A stretch of DNA of 64,000 bases from Bisporella sp. PMI_857 (taxonomy: Eukaryota; Ascomycota; Leotiomycetes; Helotiales; Helotiaceae). Position numbers and translations under genes: made by a program. The stretch covers positions 558,001-622,000 of the forward strand of contig JAJSPD010000023.1 of assembly GCA_021307315.1 (NCBI GenBank), given 5' to 3'. The notes beneath the pieces were generated by a model that saw only the letters and a list, made by a program, of their open reading frames with translations, did not search any database and had not been told where the DNA came from. Positions 25,457-37,393 of this stretch are shown piece by piece (within the stretch, counting starts at the first letter, position 1; each line of letters opens with the position of its first letter).

Positions 25457-26676
25457 CTTATGCCGTTGACCGTTCACTAAGCCTGTTCTTATTTCCCCAT
25501 AAGATATTGGAGGCCTCCCCAGCTCAACGCAACGAACGTCCCAAAAAAACAAAGGGGAGGCGTCCTTGGTAGAAGACTGAGATAGGTGAGATAGTGCGGA
25601 GAACAGTCACATCTAGACTTCCGCAGCCCGTTTATCGCATAAGTATGTGAGAGATGTGCACCCTTGAATCTAGGATTTCTGTCTGTGCATGAATACGACT
25701 ATAAACAGTACGGCCTTTTGTAGCTGTGGTTAAGATAAGAGGCACTTCCATTAGCTGTTTTCTTTCAACCTGGAAACCTTTTGAGGTTACCATCAGTCAA
25801 GATGCATGTGCACAACCATTTAGTACATAGTTCGGATTGGCACTACGCTCTGGAGTGAAGGAATTTAAATCGGGAATGAATTTCTCACTTGTAGCACCCC
25901 AATTATTTTTGAGAATGTTGAGAATTGGCTGTTGGGGTTGTTTGCGGGATTTTCAGAGGCTTTAGTATAAGATTTCTCTTCTGATACGAAGCCGAACCCA
26001 TCAAACGCCTAACTATTCATTCTTACGGAAATCCGTGACGGCAGCTACGTCAAGCCTGCAGCCTGCCAGCTACGTTGTTATTCACGAAATAAATGACCGT
26101 TTATCTTGTTGTTGCAAAATCCTTCTTTGGTCTTTTGGGTCCCTCGTGCTGTGGAGGGCTGTGTTTGGTCTTCTCGCCTCTACGAAGGGCAGAATTACTG
26201 CCACTGTTGCGTTTAATATTATTGTGATTGAGATTGTCCTTGTGGCTGTAATGTTTCCAGGCTTCTTTAGCAAAGGCTAGCCCGGCCCGCTCAAGCAACG
26301 TGTAGCAGTGCTGTGCTTATTTTCCTATTCTCACTTATCTCAGTATCCTCGCTTCTACCAAATGTGACTGGGTCAACGAATTAGAGGTCTCTCTTCATGC
26401 GTGGCAGTTTGGGTTGATGGAAGTGTGGAAGCAGCATTGGGTTTCGAGCGACCAGCCTACCCTGCGATCTTAATATATTGTCCTCTTGCTACAAACCCGA
26501 CTTTGTCAGGTTGCTGACCTTTAGATATGGTAAGCACAATGAGGGTTTTAAACGCAAAATCACTGATGGCATTAGCTCCTTCACCGTTTGAGCGGGCTAC
26601 TTGGTCAGGCTAATCTTGGAATCTTAATAATCCCTAGCTCGGAGCTCGCTTTCAAGACTACTCCTAATGCACCATA

Positions 26677-26946
26677 TATGGCCACTCATGAGAAATTACC
26701 AAGCCCTAACTCGCACCACCTCAGATTAGCAACCATCGAAAAAACGCCCACCGCCGCTTCCCCTTTCGTACCATCAAAAACAAGTCAACCCAGCCCTACC
26801 AATGCAAAGAAGCCTTCTCAGCCAATCATACCTACATATCCACCATCCATAACCAACACCCCCCAAACCCACAATAACTCCTCTAAATATTGCAGCCCCA
26901 AGATATTGAAGAAGCTTGAGAAACTTTCGTCGACACCACAACGATG
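26677..26946 (+). CDS. Hypothetical short Pro/Ser/Thr-rich protein (uncertain)
   Basis: An 89-aa frame from ATG at 26677 (MATHEKLPSPNSHH...). It is rich in Pro, Ser, Thr and Lys with several S/T-P pairs, and ends in a lysine-rich segment. The frame is open further upstream without an ATG. No domain is recognised and composition alone could produce it by chance. It could also be an exon of a larger gene, but no partner exon was found. Confidence 0.2.
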
Positions 26947-27701
26947 ATACAAGAATCGAGACCCGCGGTCCGAAATGCTTTTGGACAAAGGAGAAAACGC
27001 AAAAGCCTGATCGACTTATATAGAAAAACGGATTTGAAGAGTGAGGCATAACCTGGGATGCTCCAGCAGAAGAGTCAAGAGTGCTTGGAGTCAAGCCTGG
27101 CACTTGCGTTTCTAAGAAAACTGTGCAAGAGCCTGGAACCTTAGAGCGGAAAACAAGTATGGCATGCAAAAAACAATAGCTTTGCTTCTCTATAATTTCA
27201 TGTCGAAAGACTATCAATGATGAAGTGGACAAAAATGCCTGAAAAGCTTAAGATATTGTATTGACATGAAAGGAAAAGCCGCTCCTCATTGATAAATAAT
27301 GTCATTGGACTTTTTTTTGATTTTGGATGTGCTTGTACGGGCAAAAGTGGTAATTTTGGCCTCCTCGACTACCACCCCCCTGGATTGGAGGCTAAGCGAG
27401 AGAGCGTAAAAAAAACACGACGCGACCAACCAGGTGCGCTGAGAGATGCAGCCGCAGCATCGTAACTGAAGCGAGAAACTTCAGCCCTGTGAGGCTCTTG
27501 CCTCATCTATGTTTGGCTCTGGCGATTGACTTCTTGACAGCATGAGCTGTGCAGAGAGCATGGGTGAGAAATAAGCCGATGGGATGTATATAATGTGCTT
27601 GTCCTTCGTGTTTGCGTTATGGTATATTCTTCAACCGCATCATTGCATACCATCTTTCACCTATAGTCTCCATTTTCTCTTCAGCTGCCCACTTATTCAT
27701 A

Positions 27702-28449
27702 ATGCTCATCTCTATGCGTAGCTTCCTCCTCACATCCCTCTTCACTCTCGTTCACAGCTCTGCCCTTCAACCCCGACAGAGATTTGGCATCGACGCCGAT
27801 GTTACCCACGATGGGGGGCAATTAAATTGGAATGGCGTTATCCCGGGAATGAAGCTCACCTTCAAGGTCAACGTCATTGACGAAAGGCCTGAGAATGCGA
27901 ACAAGACCGTTAGCATCGCACTCGCGAGAAACGACAATTATCAGCCCGGTAACTTGCGCGGGCATCCCACGTTTGTCGCTTGGCTATTTAGTACGCCGTT
28001 CACCACCCCCCAAACCTCTTAATTGAAAGATGAACTGACTGATCTCGCTAGCGGGGATGCCCAAAGTCAGCGAAAAGAACTGGACCGTTACCGCCGAACC
28101 ATACAAGAACGAATCTACTCCATCACAAGAAACTGTTTACTACTCTCAGCAGTTTATGGAGCCCAATTTGGCCCTTCGGGTACCGCTTGATCTGAAGGCG
28201 AATATTACATATACGTTCATGTTTCTATATGAAAGTAATATGGCGTACTCGGCAGGCCCTTATCGGATTAGGGATACACTGGAGGATGATGTTCCGTCGC
28301 CCACCCCTTCTAGCGTGGCAACCAGTACTGGTGGTGTGAAGTCATCGAACACGACTAATGAAGGCGCCGCGGTAAGGTCGATAGTGTCAAGAGGAACCAT
28401 GCTCTTGGCCGGCGTGGCCGCTATAATGAGCGTTATGTACTTACTGTAA
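27702..28449 (+). CDS. Predicted GPI-anchored secreted protein
   Basis: A cell-surface protein of about 214 aa with exons 27702-27948 and 28052-28449 (645 nt, in frame). The N-terminus (MLISMRSFLLTSLFTLVHSSA; a second Met at 27714 would also do) is a signal peptide followed by LQPRQ, a possible processing site. The middle (about 25-150) resembles the Ig-like fungal surface domain near Kre9/Knh1: 'LNWNGVIPGMKLTFKVNVIDERPENANKTVSIALARND', then 'YTFMFLYESNMAYSAGPYRIRD'. Several N-glycosylation sequons occur. The C-terminus is Ser/Thr-rich, with a small-residue site and a hydrophobic tail (GTMLLAGVAAIMSVMYLL) as in GPI-anchor signals. Attachment to membrane or cell wall is inferred. An alternative donor at 27991 gives an in-frame 14-residue-longer product. 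Confidence 0.72.
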
Positions 28450-29990
28450 TCCACTCGCTCGTTAAATATTGCTTTGGGATGGGATCATGGAACGAAGAGG
28501 CGGATTTTATGGCGTTGTGGTTGTATCTGTTTAATTTTCGGATGTAATCTGTAGCCAGTCTAATGTGTAATGGACATGTGCTACCTTCGTCCTGCTCGTT
28601 AGTGTCAAAAATATTCTGTATACGATTCTACATTTCGCATGGGATTCTCAGGCAAAGTCCAATCTAGCACACTCCAGCCTTTAAGAGAAAATATTACAAG
28701 TCACGGCACAGCATGAGAATGAGGAGTTGAGATCACCGACTGGGAAGGGAATATCACCTCTACAACAAGAGCTAAGCAGCTTTGAGTCTGTGCCGGACCA
28801 GTATATCAAGCTTTGCTAGGGAAATGAGTGGCAGCCTGCCTATGAAAAAGAATTACAAAGAACTATGTGGCAAAGGCGAAGATGGGGAGCTCTGAAAATG
28901 AACATTGTCTATGAAAGTTCCACTTCTAGAGCACACGTACCCGACACCCTTCAAAGCCCAGGAAACAGATTCCACCACGCATGTTCCTGCTTGGACGCGG
29001 CGAGGAATATCTGATCGACAGCACGCAGCACTAGCACGCAATACACAATTTCCGCATCTTCTGGGCTAGATGTACCTGAGGTTGAAAAGAGGCACTTGCC
29101 ACAAAGCATCAACGCCATCCGGTACGGGCTATGCGTCTGTGACGGTGCTATTGAGGCGAATGAAATTATACTTCGCATTCTGGGACGATCAGACGATGAT
29201 GATAATGATGAGGAGCGGGTCGTGCATATTTGAAGAATGAGAGAATGAGGTTGCGATAGGACTTTTGGAACTACCAAGGTTTATTATAGGCGAGTAAGGT
29301 ACGGGCACAGAGAGGGAATGAGTTTGATGGCGAGAGGCGGAGGAAACGCATCAACTGGGAAATCAAAGGACCATTTGGAAAGAAGAAGTTGTGGGAGCAT
29401 AGATGAAAGAAAATCCTCTGACTACAAGAAGTTGCTCTTCTCGTGAAATGCAACAAAGGGTCGTTTTAAGATATTGCTGATTTTCTTTTCATATACATCA
29501 GATCTAGCGCCAGCCTCCCTCAGTTCCATATCCATCTCACGCGCGTGATCCGTCTCTGACAGATGATCTAAAGTACACAGCACCCCCAAGCCCATCGCCC
29601 GAAGATGCCACAGAGAAGCTCGTGGGTGGATGGCTAATATGACACCACTCGCGGCCAGTAAAAAATAAAGATTCGCCTAAAGGTAGAGAAGAAAGGGGTT
29701 TTATCGGGGCGAGATCGTATCGTTCGAGAAAGGAAATTGCTAGGAAAAGCAAGTTGTCTGAAAGGACAGGACGGTGTCGTCGTAGGTGATACCGAATAGA
29801 AAACGCTTCTTGATGGAAAAGAGTTCGGGATTTCATTTCCTCATTCCTATCTCCACCTATAAACACCCAAGGCTGTGTGAACACAGCTTCGACCAAAGCA
29901 GACCAATCCGGAAGTAGGAACCGTAATACGCCATGATGACTAGAGAAGAGCTGCTGAATGAAATGAGGAAACTCGTGGTCATTGGATTTC
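28450..29990. other. Convergent 3' flanks
   Basis: Region between the GPI-protein gene (+) and the WSC gene (-). Several open frames of 60-119 codons were examined. None has a start context, hydrophobic signal or motif that supports it. Confidence 0.6.
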
Positions 29991-30992
29991 TCATGCGTTG
30001 GTGACCTAAACGATTAGCGAATTTGTTTTTTTGACACATATATCTGATGTACATACTCTGAGAATTTTCCTCGAGTAATCCTGGTCATCTGCAATGCTAC
30101 CAACACTGATTCTCCTGCCCATGACGGCAGGGTCGAGGCGCGCGTCCGTAAATGAAGAGCCTGCACTGTGTGGAGAGGTCTTCCCCCCGTTAACAAAGTT
30201 GCTTATTGCCGCAGCACTCCGATGCTCCTCTTCGATTTGTCGTCGCTTCTTGTTACGCATGAAAAGGACAACACCCGCAGCAATTGCAGTGATGGCGACA
30301 AAACCAATAACTACGCCTGCGGCAATAGCGGCTACATTTGGGCTCGACTTCTGTGAGCTCCCATCCGCAGAACCAGAAGGAGTAGCGGTGATAGTCGCTC
30401 CTGTAGCTTTATTAGATGATAGTTAGACTTGGACAAAGGCGAGAGTTCATACCTCCAACAGTCACCACAGCTGGCGACACTGAAGTGGCAGAAGCCCCAG
30501 ATCCAGCGGTGGACGAGCTGGGCGATGGGTCTTGTGGGACGGCGACAGCGGCGATGATACCAGAAGTGTAGACCGTCCAGAACCCAATTCCACCACCTAC
30601 AACACAGTTAGCCTTAGCTCCGCATCTAGAAAGCGAGGGCCCATACATTCAATATTATTGGATCCTGAACATGGTGTATTGCACTTGTCGTCGTCGACCT
30701 TGTACGATTCCGCTGGAATCTTATCGCCACACCAGCACTCAATTGAGGCAGAGGTTGCCAGGACGGCTTTATTCAATGGCCAGCAAACTACCTGACAGGA
30801 GCCCTGGGTGTTGAAGATGTTTGTGTTGTTTTTCAGCACCATGCTTCCCTTTGATGAATAGCATCCCTTCTTCGTCATCTCCCTGTATTGTCTGGGTGCG
30901 AGTGGTGCATGTTGATGGTGTAGGGATAGGCCGGCGAACGCATCTGTGAGTCCCAGCAAGCCCGCTGCCGCGACAAAAAGAGAGAACTTCAT
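29991..30992 (-). CDS. WSC-domain cell-wall stress sensor-like membrane protein
   Basis: A 282-aa type I membrane protein from exons 30992-30647, 30596-30453, 30400-30057 and 30005-29991 (849 nt, exact). The last exon carries only V-T-N-A and the stop. The order is: signal peptide (1-19, MKFSLFVAAAGLLGLTDAFA), a Cys-rich WSC domain (about 37-120, with 'KGCYSS', 'CQVVCW', 'ECWCGDKIP' and 'CNTPCSG'), a Ser/Thr/Ala stretch, one transmembrane helix (about 183-208, 'NVAAIAAGVVIGFVAITAIAAG'), and a cytosolic tail starting with KKRR. Yeast Wsc proteins sense wall stress and signal through Rho1 and protein kinase C. A matching role is likely but not shown here. The start at 30992 is chosen over an upstream in-frame ATG because it begins the signal peptide. 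Exon 3 could instead start 6 nt earlier. Confidence 0.87.
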
Positions 30993-33941
30993 GATAAATC
31001 TAGGTCGATGGCCGTGGCCCGACAGTTGGATGAAAAGGAGCGATCTAGGTCGAAGTAGGGCGATGGCGTCGGTCGGCTCGGTCGGGGAACACGCGAGCGT
31101 GAAGTTGCTGGTAACCACACGTCTGTCCAGAGAATATCTCCAACTTCCAGATTGATTAAAGGTAAGTGAAAAGGACAGTGTCGAGCAGAGGATGATTCTA
31201 TCTCGCCAGTTGGATGGGTGGATGAAGATCCTATGGGTCTGAATTTGTTTCGAAAGTCAAGTCACGCAGCGAGAAACGTCAGCCCCTTGTGAGGTATGCA
31301 GTTTTCTGCGGATGTGGACTGTCGACGGGTTGAAATGGATGATGTTCTTGATTGCAGGAATGTGGTTCGAGGGCCGTAACGAGTGTGCCGCTCTAGACTC
31401 GAAGCGATTTCAGTCAAGATGGAAGTGAATGGAACTCATCAAAAGGATGATGAATGAAAACAATGATAGGGTTGAATGGGGGGGGGTGTGTTGTGTGTGT
31501 GGGAATAGTGATGGGGTGGTGGTTGTGAGTGAATTGAGTGGAAGTGAATGGGTGGGTAGTGAATGTGTGTGTGTGTGAGAGAGAGAGAGGCCTTTTGCTT
31601 AGCCAGCAATAACTGGGAGTGGACTGGACTGGACTGTAGCCAATGGTAGTGGATGCCCAGGATATAGAGAGTGGAGCCTGGGAAATTGCAGCAAATCTCA
31701 ACAAGTAGCGCTATCACCTAATATGGAATAGTGGCCATGAGAGGGATCAGAAAACAGAAGCTGAGGTGAGCGGGTGAGAGAGTGACCAGTGACGAATCAA
31801 TTCACGGAGTAACCCATCAGAGAGAGGATGTATTTTCGGACTTGTACAACACTACAACGACCGGTATTGCTATTATCGAGTACTACCGCTAATCTATCTA
31901 TTCTACTCAATACCTAAACCATCTTTTTTTTTTTTAATTTTTTTTTTTTTTTTAATTCCCGGCTGATTGCATCATGGCTTTTATTTACTGTTTACTGTAT
32001 ATTGGTTTATTGCTTATTTTTATTTTATTTTATCTCGATTTATTCTTCTCCTCTTTAAACTCTCTAGTACACCCAGCTTTCAAGGTTTAGGCCTCCTCCT
32101 CCTCCCTCTCCCGTTTAATTTTTTTGCTTCTCAGGAACGGCCAGGAACAACCAGGAACAGCCAGGAACGCATCTTGTCGGCGTTGATCTTAACCCCTTCC
32201 CGAAAGCTTGCTTGTCGCACCTTTTCTAAGCGACTAATGCCAAACCTGATCAGCCTGATCCAACCAGCCCGAAACCTTTAATATCCATCAAAAAAGCCTG
32301 ACGCAGGCTCATTGATAACCCCCCGCCCCTCTTCAACTTTCACAATTTCACAATTTAATAATCTTATTTTTTGAGTTGCTCTTCATGTCTTTTCATTTTG
32401 CTTAATTTTTATGTGCTTTTGCTGCTGCAACTGACACGCGTTGTGAAGAAAATAAACATCCCCCGTACAAGAAAGTGAGATCGAAATGTGTTTGAGTATG
32501 TCTCTTGTTTGCGATGGCTGAGTACTCTAAAACACCATCGCATTGCTGCCAAGCTCTCTCCCATTTCATGTTATTGAGCTGTCTCTTTTCATTGCTGAGG
32601 GAGTAATGCGGACATGTGCGCGCTCTGTCTACCTGTATACATCAGGCATCATTGCATGTCTTACACCGCCAGCCCGTGCAAACGGCTCAATGTGAAGAAT
32701 TCAGTCGGGTCAGGCTTATAATTGTCCTCCAATTCTTATGGTCATGGCTTTAAACAAGCCTTTTAGGGGCGTTTGGCGCCGTCACTAACACCTTTTTGCG
32801 GGTACCCTTTTAATGCAAGTCTCACTTGTTGTCGTCAGTCGATACGAACCTATTTTTGTCCATGCCAGTGACCGGCAAGCTCGCTCAGAAATGAACTCTA
32901 GATGTACAAACGACAGAGACAAGACATAATAGATTTATGAGTCTCCTGAATTGGTTGCTGCTGCACCAAGTTCCAATATCTTCAGGCCTATATCACGTGT
33001 AATTATTGCGTTTCAAATCTACGTCGCTTCTGGCATTGGCCACTCCGAGTTCCGATGGCTGAGCAATGCAATATTGATAGGCATGTTGCGTGTCTTCAGG
33101 GTGAATCTTTGGTCTGAATCACCCATAACAAGGGAAAGCTAGTCGTCCACAACGCCTTCTCTCCCCCAGGCTAGTCATTGAAACTTTAGCCGAATCAGAT
33201 TCAACCTGGCATTATAGGATATGAAGTATATCATAGAAGATGATATTTTCAAGTTCGGCTTTCAAATATTCCTTCCTGTACCTTATGCTTCGGCATGAGT
33301 TGCAGCACGAAGACATGGAATATTGTTTTGTCCACTGAAACATGCCATGCAGCGTTTGAGCCTTTAAATTCCTTGCTACACCTGCCCACGCTTCGGATTC
33401 AAGATTCATAGTCATCCTTGAGGTTGACTTGATGACTTTAAAGTTATGTGTTTTGCATGTTACACTTATACACTAAATGTATCATATCTGGATGGGTGCC
33501 TCAAGGATTGATTTGCTTGCTTGATATGCGGAGCTAGCCTTTGCTCAATTTATTTCTGCACAGGAGCGACCAGCCTTAGTCGCGTAGTAGACATTTCAAG
33601 CACAGGCTGCTTCCTGCATTCTCTTAGCCTTCTCGAATAGAAATGTGATAACTTCTGGCTTAGGTGGCTTGCAGTTTCTAGTGGACGTATGTCCTTTTTC
33701 GAATCTCATTTATGGCGTAGTCCCTACAATTCCGTCACTCCTGGCCCGATGCTGCGCCTGCTTATTATTGAGCGGAAGCGCGTTTAGATCAGCTTTTGTC
33801 TAGATCAATGTAAAGACGATATTGACATGGCTTCTTGGTACAGCACAACTCTCAGGTCTACGAAGTAAACAGCAAAAATTGTCGATATAGCGAATACCGC
33901 GTAACTGTGCTTTGAGTATTCTCGCCGAGCTCAAGGCTGCA
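30993..33941. other. 3-kb interval with low-complexity DNA
   Basis: The promoter/leader side of the WSC gene on the left and the 3' flank of the RING gene on the right. Contains GT/GA-rich simple sequence at 31480-31590, two T runs at 31924-31935 and 31938-31953, and four near-exact copies of CCAGGAACA-type decamers at 32131-32168. No coding sequence was recognised. Confidence 0.6.
31924..31953. repeat. T12-AA-T16 tract
   Basis: Two T runs parted by AA on the plus strand, about 0.9 kb upstream of the WSC gene start. Confidence 0.9.
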
Positions 33942-34937
33942 TCAATCCCCATACCTCGACTGCTGCCTGTGATAAGGGTCATAACGGGATCGAAAGCTTG
34001 ATGTGCGTCCACTTCCTCTGTAATCGCGTCGATTACTGTGACTCCTGGATGTAGTCAGTGAGCCATTACCTTGTGCTGTGCCAGCCTCGTTCTTCCGTGT
34101 CGTTGCCTCATTGTATTGAACATGTCTATCCCAGTCTTCGAGGGAAGTATAAGGACTTCGGAGCCAAGCTCTCATTTCATGTAAAAACAATTTTGTGTTG
34201 TCTCGCCCAAGAAACTCTCGTAACATTTCTTCCGCTTGACCCCCAGCTGCCTGAGTATCAACCGTTTTTAGTATCGCCACTATGTATTCGAGGAGGAATT
34301 CGGCATTCTTTGCCCTGCGATCAGATCCCGACGTATTATCTGGAGTCAAAAATTCAAATACTTGAAGTTCTCGACGGATCCATTTCCGCGCTCTTGCCAC
34401 CAATTCTGCATCATCACAGAACATCCGCGGAGTAAGGTCTCGGAAGCGGGAGACACGATTGGACCCTACATGGAAGGAGAATAGTTGGGAGTTATATATT
34501 CGCCGTCGCCTGGCTATTGCTTCATCGGCCGTAGGACGTGTCTGTGATGTATACTCTCGCCTTTGACGGTACAATCTTCGCCCTCGATGATCAAAATTAG
34601 GAAGACCGCTCGTACTAGGAGCTTGAGCTTTGATAGTCGTATTGGGTTTTGGTGGCGCATTATAAGACTTGTAAGTTCCGTCGTCTGTGAATTGATACTG
34701 CACTGCCTTGATCTCTGTCTTGCATAGTGGGCAGAATGGTTGTTCCTCCAGCCAACTGATCAAACAGAGAAAATCGAAGCTTTCATGCTTGCATGGTTGA
34801 GTAACTGCTCGTTCGGAGACATGCTCGAGACAGATGACACAGCAATTTTCCTCCGCCTTTGTGCCATCCCGAGACGAGATATCCAGTAGAGTGGTTTGCA
34901 GGACTTTTGGCCTGGCATCCAGATCCTCTACGTCCAT
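33942..34937 (-). CDS. RING-finger E3 ligase, TOPORS-like
   Basis: A 331-aa single-exon protein with a C3HC4 RING near residues 33-73 (CVIC, then C-x-H in '[11 protein letters not shown]', ending CPLC). The spacing and the '[23 protein letters not shown]' core are like the N-terminal RING of TOPORS-type ubiquitin ligases and their fungal relatives. The middle is Arg-rich ('[23 protein letters not shown]') followed by a helical segment ('[14 protein letters not shown]', '[24 protein letters not shown]') often seen in the fungal members. The C-terminus is Arg/Ser/Tyr-rich. A role as a nuclear E3 ligase is inferred from family. It is divergent with sld2, about 400 bp apart. A possible donor at the codon pair QG|NG near 34072 was noted, but the frame stays open with similar composition, so one exon is kept. 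Confidence 0.82.
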   Translation of the reverse strand: MDVEDLDARPKVLQTTLLDISSRDGTKAEENCCVICLEHVSERAVTQPCKHESFDFLCLISWLEEQPFCPLCKTEIKAVQYQFTDDGTYKSYNAPPKPNTTIKAQAPSTSGLPNFDHRGRRLYRQRREYTSQTRPTADEAIARRRRIYNSQLFSFHVGSNRVSRFRDLTPRMFCDDAELVARARKWIRRELQVFEFLTPDNTSGSDRRAKNAEFLLEYIVAILKTVDTQAAGGQAEEMLREFLGRDNTKLFLHEMRAWLRSPYTSLEDWDRHVQYNEATTRKNEAGTAQGNGSLTTSRSHSNRRDYRGSGRTSSFRSRYDPYHRQQSRYGD

Positions 34938-35341
34938 GAATAATGTAATAAGTTGGTAATGGTTGTCCTTGTAGCGGCTGATTCATGTTCTTATCAGCCT
35001 TGCCTTTCGTTTAATGGAAGTGGGGCAGACGATAAGCTCAATCACGTCCGATAAACCCTTGTACAGAATGTCAATCCTGGGACGCGATTTCGCGCCAACT
35101 AGACTTCTCCAGCAGAATCAACTGCAGTGCCACCTTCAGTTCAGTATTCCTTTGTTCTAGCGAAATTTGAAAACAGCAGAACATTATAGAACTTACTAGC
35201 CAGCCGACTTACACAGAAAATAAAGCCAATTTTAATTACATGTTGCCTTTCGTCACAGCACTACACTGAACATCAATCTACATGCATCTAGCGCGTACGC
35301 AAGACAGGTACAGGCAACAGAAAACCACAGAAGAGTCCAAC

Positions 35342-36880
35342 ATGAAAGACGATGAGCATGAGCATGTGGCAAAGCAATCCAACTCTTTGCGCTTGGAATT
35401 GAAGCTTTGGGAGAAAGAGTTTGCTGCTGCCAATGGCCGGAAAGCTGGGAGAGAAGATATCAAGAAGAACCCTGATATTGGTTGGCTTCACTAATACCTC
35501 ATTTGAGAGGCATTTGTACTAATTTAGACTGCAGCACAAAAGTATAAGGATTATAACAGAACACGAGACATTATAGCCGGGAAGGACGTACCCCGTCCAC
35601 AGCCAAAACCCAAGTCGAGTCCGCTAAAGCGAAAGTATGAGGATGAGGATATCGAAAAGACTTCAAAACGGCTTCAGCTTGTGCAGACCCCGTCGAAAGT
35701 CATCACACGACCTTGGGAGGTTGATCCCTACGAGTCTCCGTCTGTGGTACGGAGCCTATTCACACCAGCAAAAAAGGCTGTCATAAAAGCAACGCCACAG
35801 AAGGATGGGTATGTTCTCGGGATATTTGACCTTATCGAGAAAACACCCAAGAAGATGGATGACATCTCGACCTTAGAGCTACCAATTGGTGCCACACCTC
35901 GAAAATCTGGAGGGCTAGGCTCAGCCTCCAAGCATAGTCGGACCCCCAGCTCAACTAGGAAACAATCATTATTCGCGAATTTCATGACGCCATCAAAGGG
36001 CCGGAACCGGAGTGGTGAAGGTGCTAAAACTCCTGTTTCTATATCAAAGCACTATGATACGCCTATGTTCCTGAGAAGAGGTGGACTTCTGCCAATGCCA
36101 GTGGTAGATGAAAATGGAGAAGTTCCCGATCTTCCATTGATTAAGCCAACAAGAAAACCATTCATGAAACCGCTAACCCAGATACTTGCCGATCTCAGGA
36201 AGATGGAAGATGATGCAGCAGATGAAGATCTTGAGGCCTTGCGTGAGATAGAAGATATGGACAATGCAAAAACCAGTGGCGCTCAGCTCTCTCAAAAACC
36301 GGCCGCCAAGTTAGCATCAAAGCCGCTTGCGCATATGCCCGAGGATGATGTGCTTGTCAGAGATAGTCAATCAACTTTCCCTTTGGGGGGTTTTGATGAT
36401 GAAGCTCAATTAGATAGCGAGCCCGAAGGAGCGCCGCTGGGACGTGATGGCCAGCCTCTCAAAGTATATAAGAAGAAAGGTCAGAAGCGGACAACCAGAC
36501 GAGTTAACATGAAACCCAGTCGGTCAAAGCCAGCACCAAGGTCGTCCGCAGACACTGGTGAAGATGACGGCGATGAACTTGATACAACGGATGGAGTGAT
36601 CCAAGAGACACAAAAAGATGCCTCCGCCAATTTCAGCGATGCCCGGAATTTTGATTCAGATGATTCACAGTCAGAGTACACCGCTTCCGAAGGAGGAACC
36701 AGGTATAAAAGACCAGATCAAAGCAAGAAAGCGAAGCGGATTACAAAGGATGGAAAAATCAGGACAGCGGCCAGAAGAGTTAAGGCTGTCGCGAACCAGA
36801 ACTTCAAGCGCCTAAAATTGAGGAACTCTGGTGCGAAGGGTGGACCAGCTCACAATAGCAGGTTCAGAAGGAAGAAATAA
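35342..36880 (+). CDS. sld2: DNA replication regulator Sld2
   Basis: A 494-aa protein with exons 35342-35480 and 35535-36880 (1485 nt, exact; 54-nt intron with an unusual GTTGGC donor). The N-terminus has the Sld2/DRC1 hallmark 'LRLELKLWEKEFAAANGRK' and 'DIKKNPDIA|QKYKDYNRTRD', rebuilt across the splice. The body is disordered with many S/T-P pairs, fitting the CDK targets that let Sld2 bind Dpb11 and load the replicative helicase. Later come 'PIGATPRKSG', 'TPMFLRRGGLLPMP' and 'ARRVKAVANQNFKRLKLRNSG', a basic tail found in the family. An in-frame ATG 60 nt upstream (35282) would add 20 residues; the downstream Met fits the family's usual short N-terminus. A nuclear role in replication initiation is from family knowledge. 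Confidence 0.9.
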
Positions 36881-37393
36881 TGAATGAGATGTATCACGAG
36901 AAGTATGATAGACTATGATACCCAAAATCAAGTATATGATCAGATTTCGTCAGAATTATGTTCACAAGAAATATGTGCTGCTTTTGAACCGGAGATATAT
37001 AGGTGTATGTGATGTTCATAACTTTGTCCGCCTTTGTCCCATACTCATAAACTACATACAGGCCGAGTGCATCATCGCAACTGACCTTGGCTCTTTCATA
37101 TTAACATCCATCCGTGTGAGAAACTTCCTCCCTCCCTATCCTTGTTGTGCGAAGTATAAGGAGTAAGCACGACCAAATAACAACCCAAGCTCTGTACAAC
37201 TCCGTCCCAAATGCGCGAAATCTTCTTTATACACAAAATCGGCAAAAATTCTGTCCGATCCCTATAAGACCTCAATGATCGCAATCGCCTCTGGGTCACG
37301 TTCATCAATTCATCATGCATGCTGAAAGTACTTGTCAAATTCTCCGTTTTTCGTACCATCGCCCTACCCATCTATCGAAGCAAAACTTTTGGT
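36881..37393. other. Convergent 3' flanks of sld2 and fig1
   Basis: AT-rich tail-to-tail spacer. No gene was seen. Confidence 0.6.

Larger units (their letters stand above)
20500..27701. other. 7.2-kb non-coding interval
   Basis: No recognisable gene. Contents: mixed simple repeats at 21345-21390 (ATGTACGC/ATGC, then TTTG units), A-rich tracts at 21420-21460 and 21735-21780, the degenerate ~97-bp tandem array at 23.3-24.1 kb, a poly-C/poly-T junction at 25432-25456, and a possible short Pro/Ser/Thr-rich frame at 26677-26947. Several open frames of 60-100 codons near 24.7-25.4 kb were read, but they match no family I know and have no supporting splice or start context. Confidence 0.55.
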
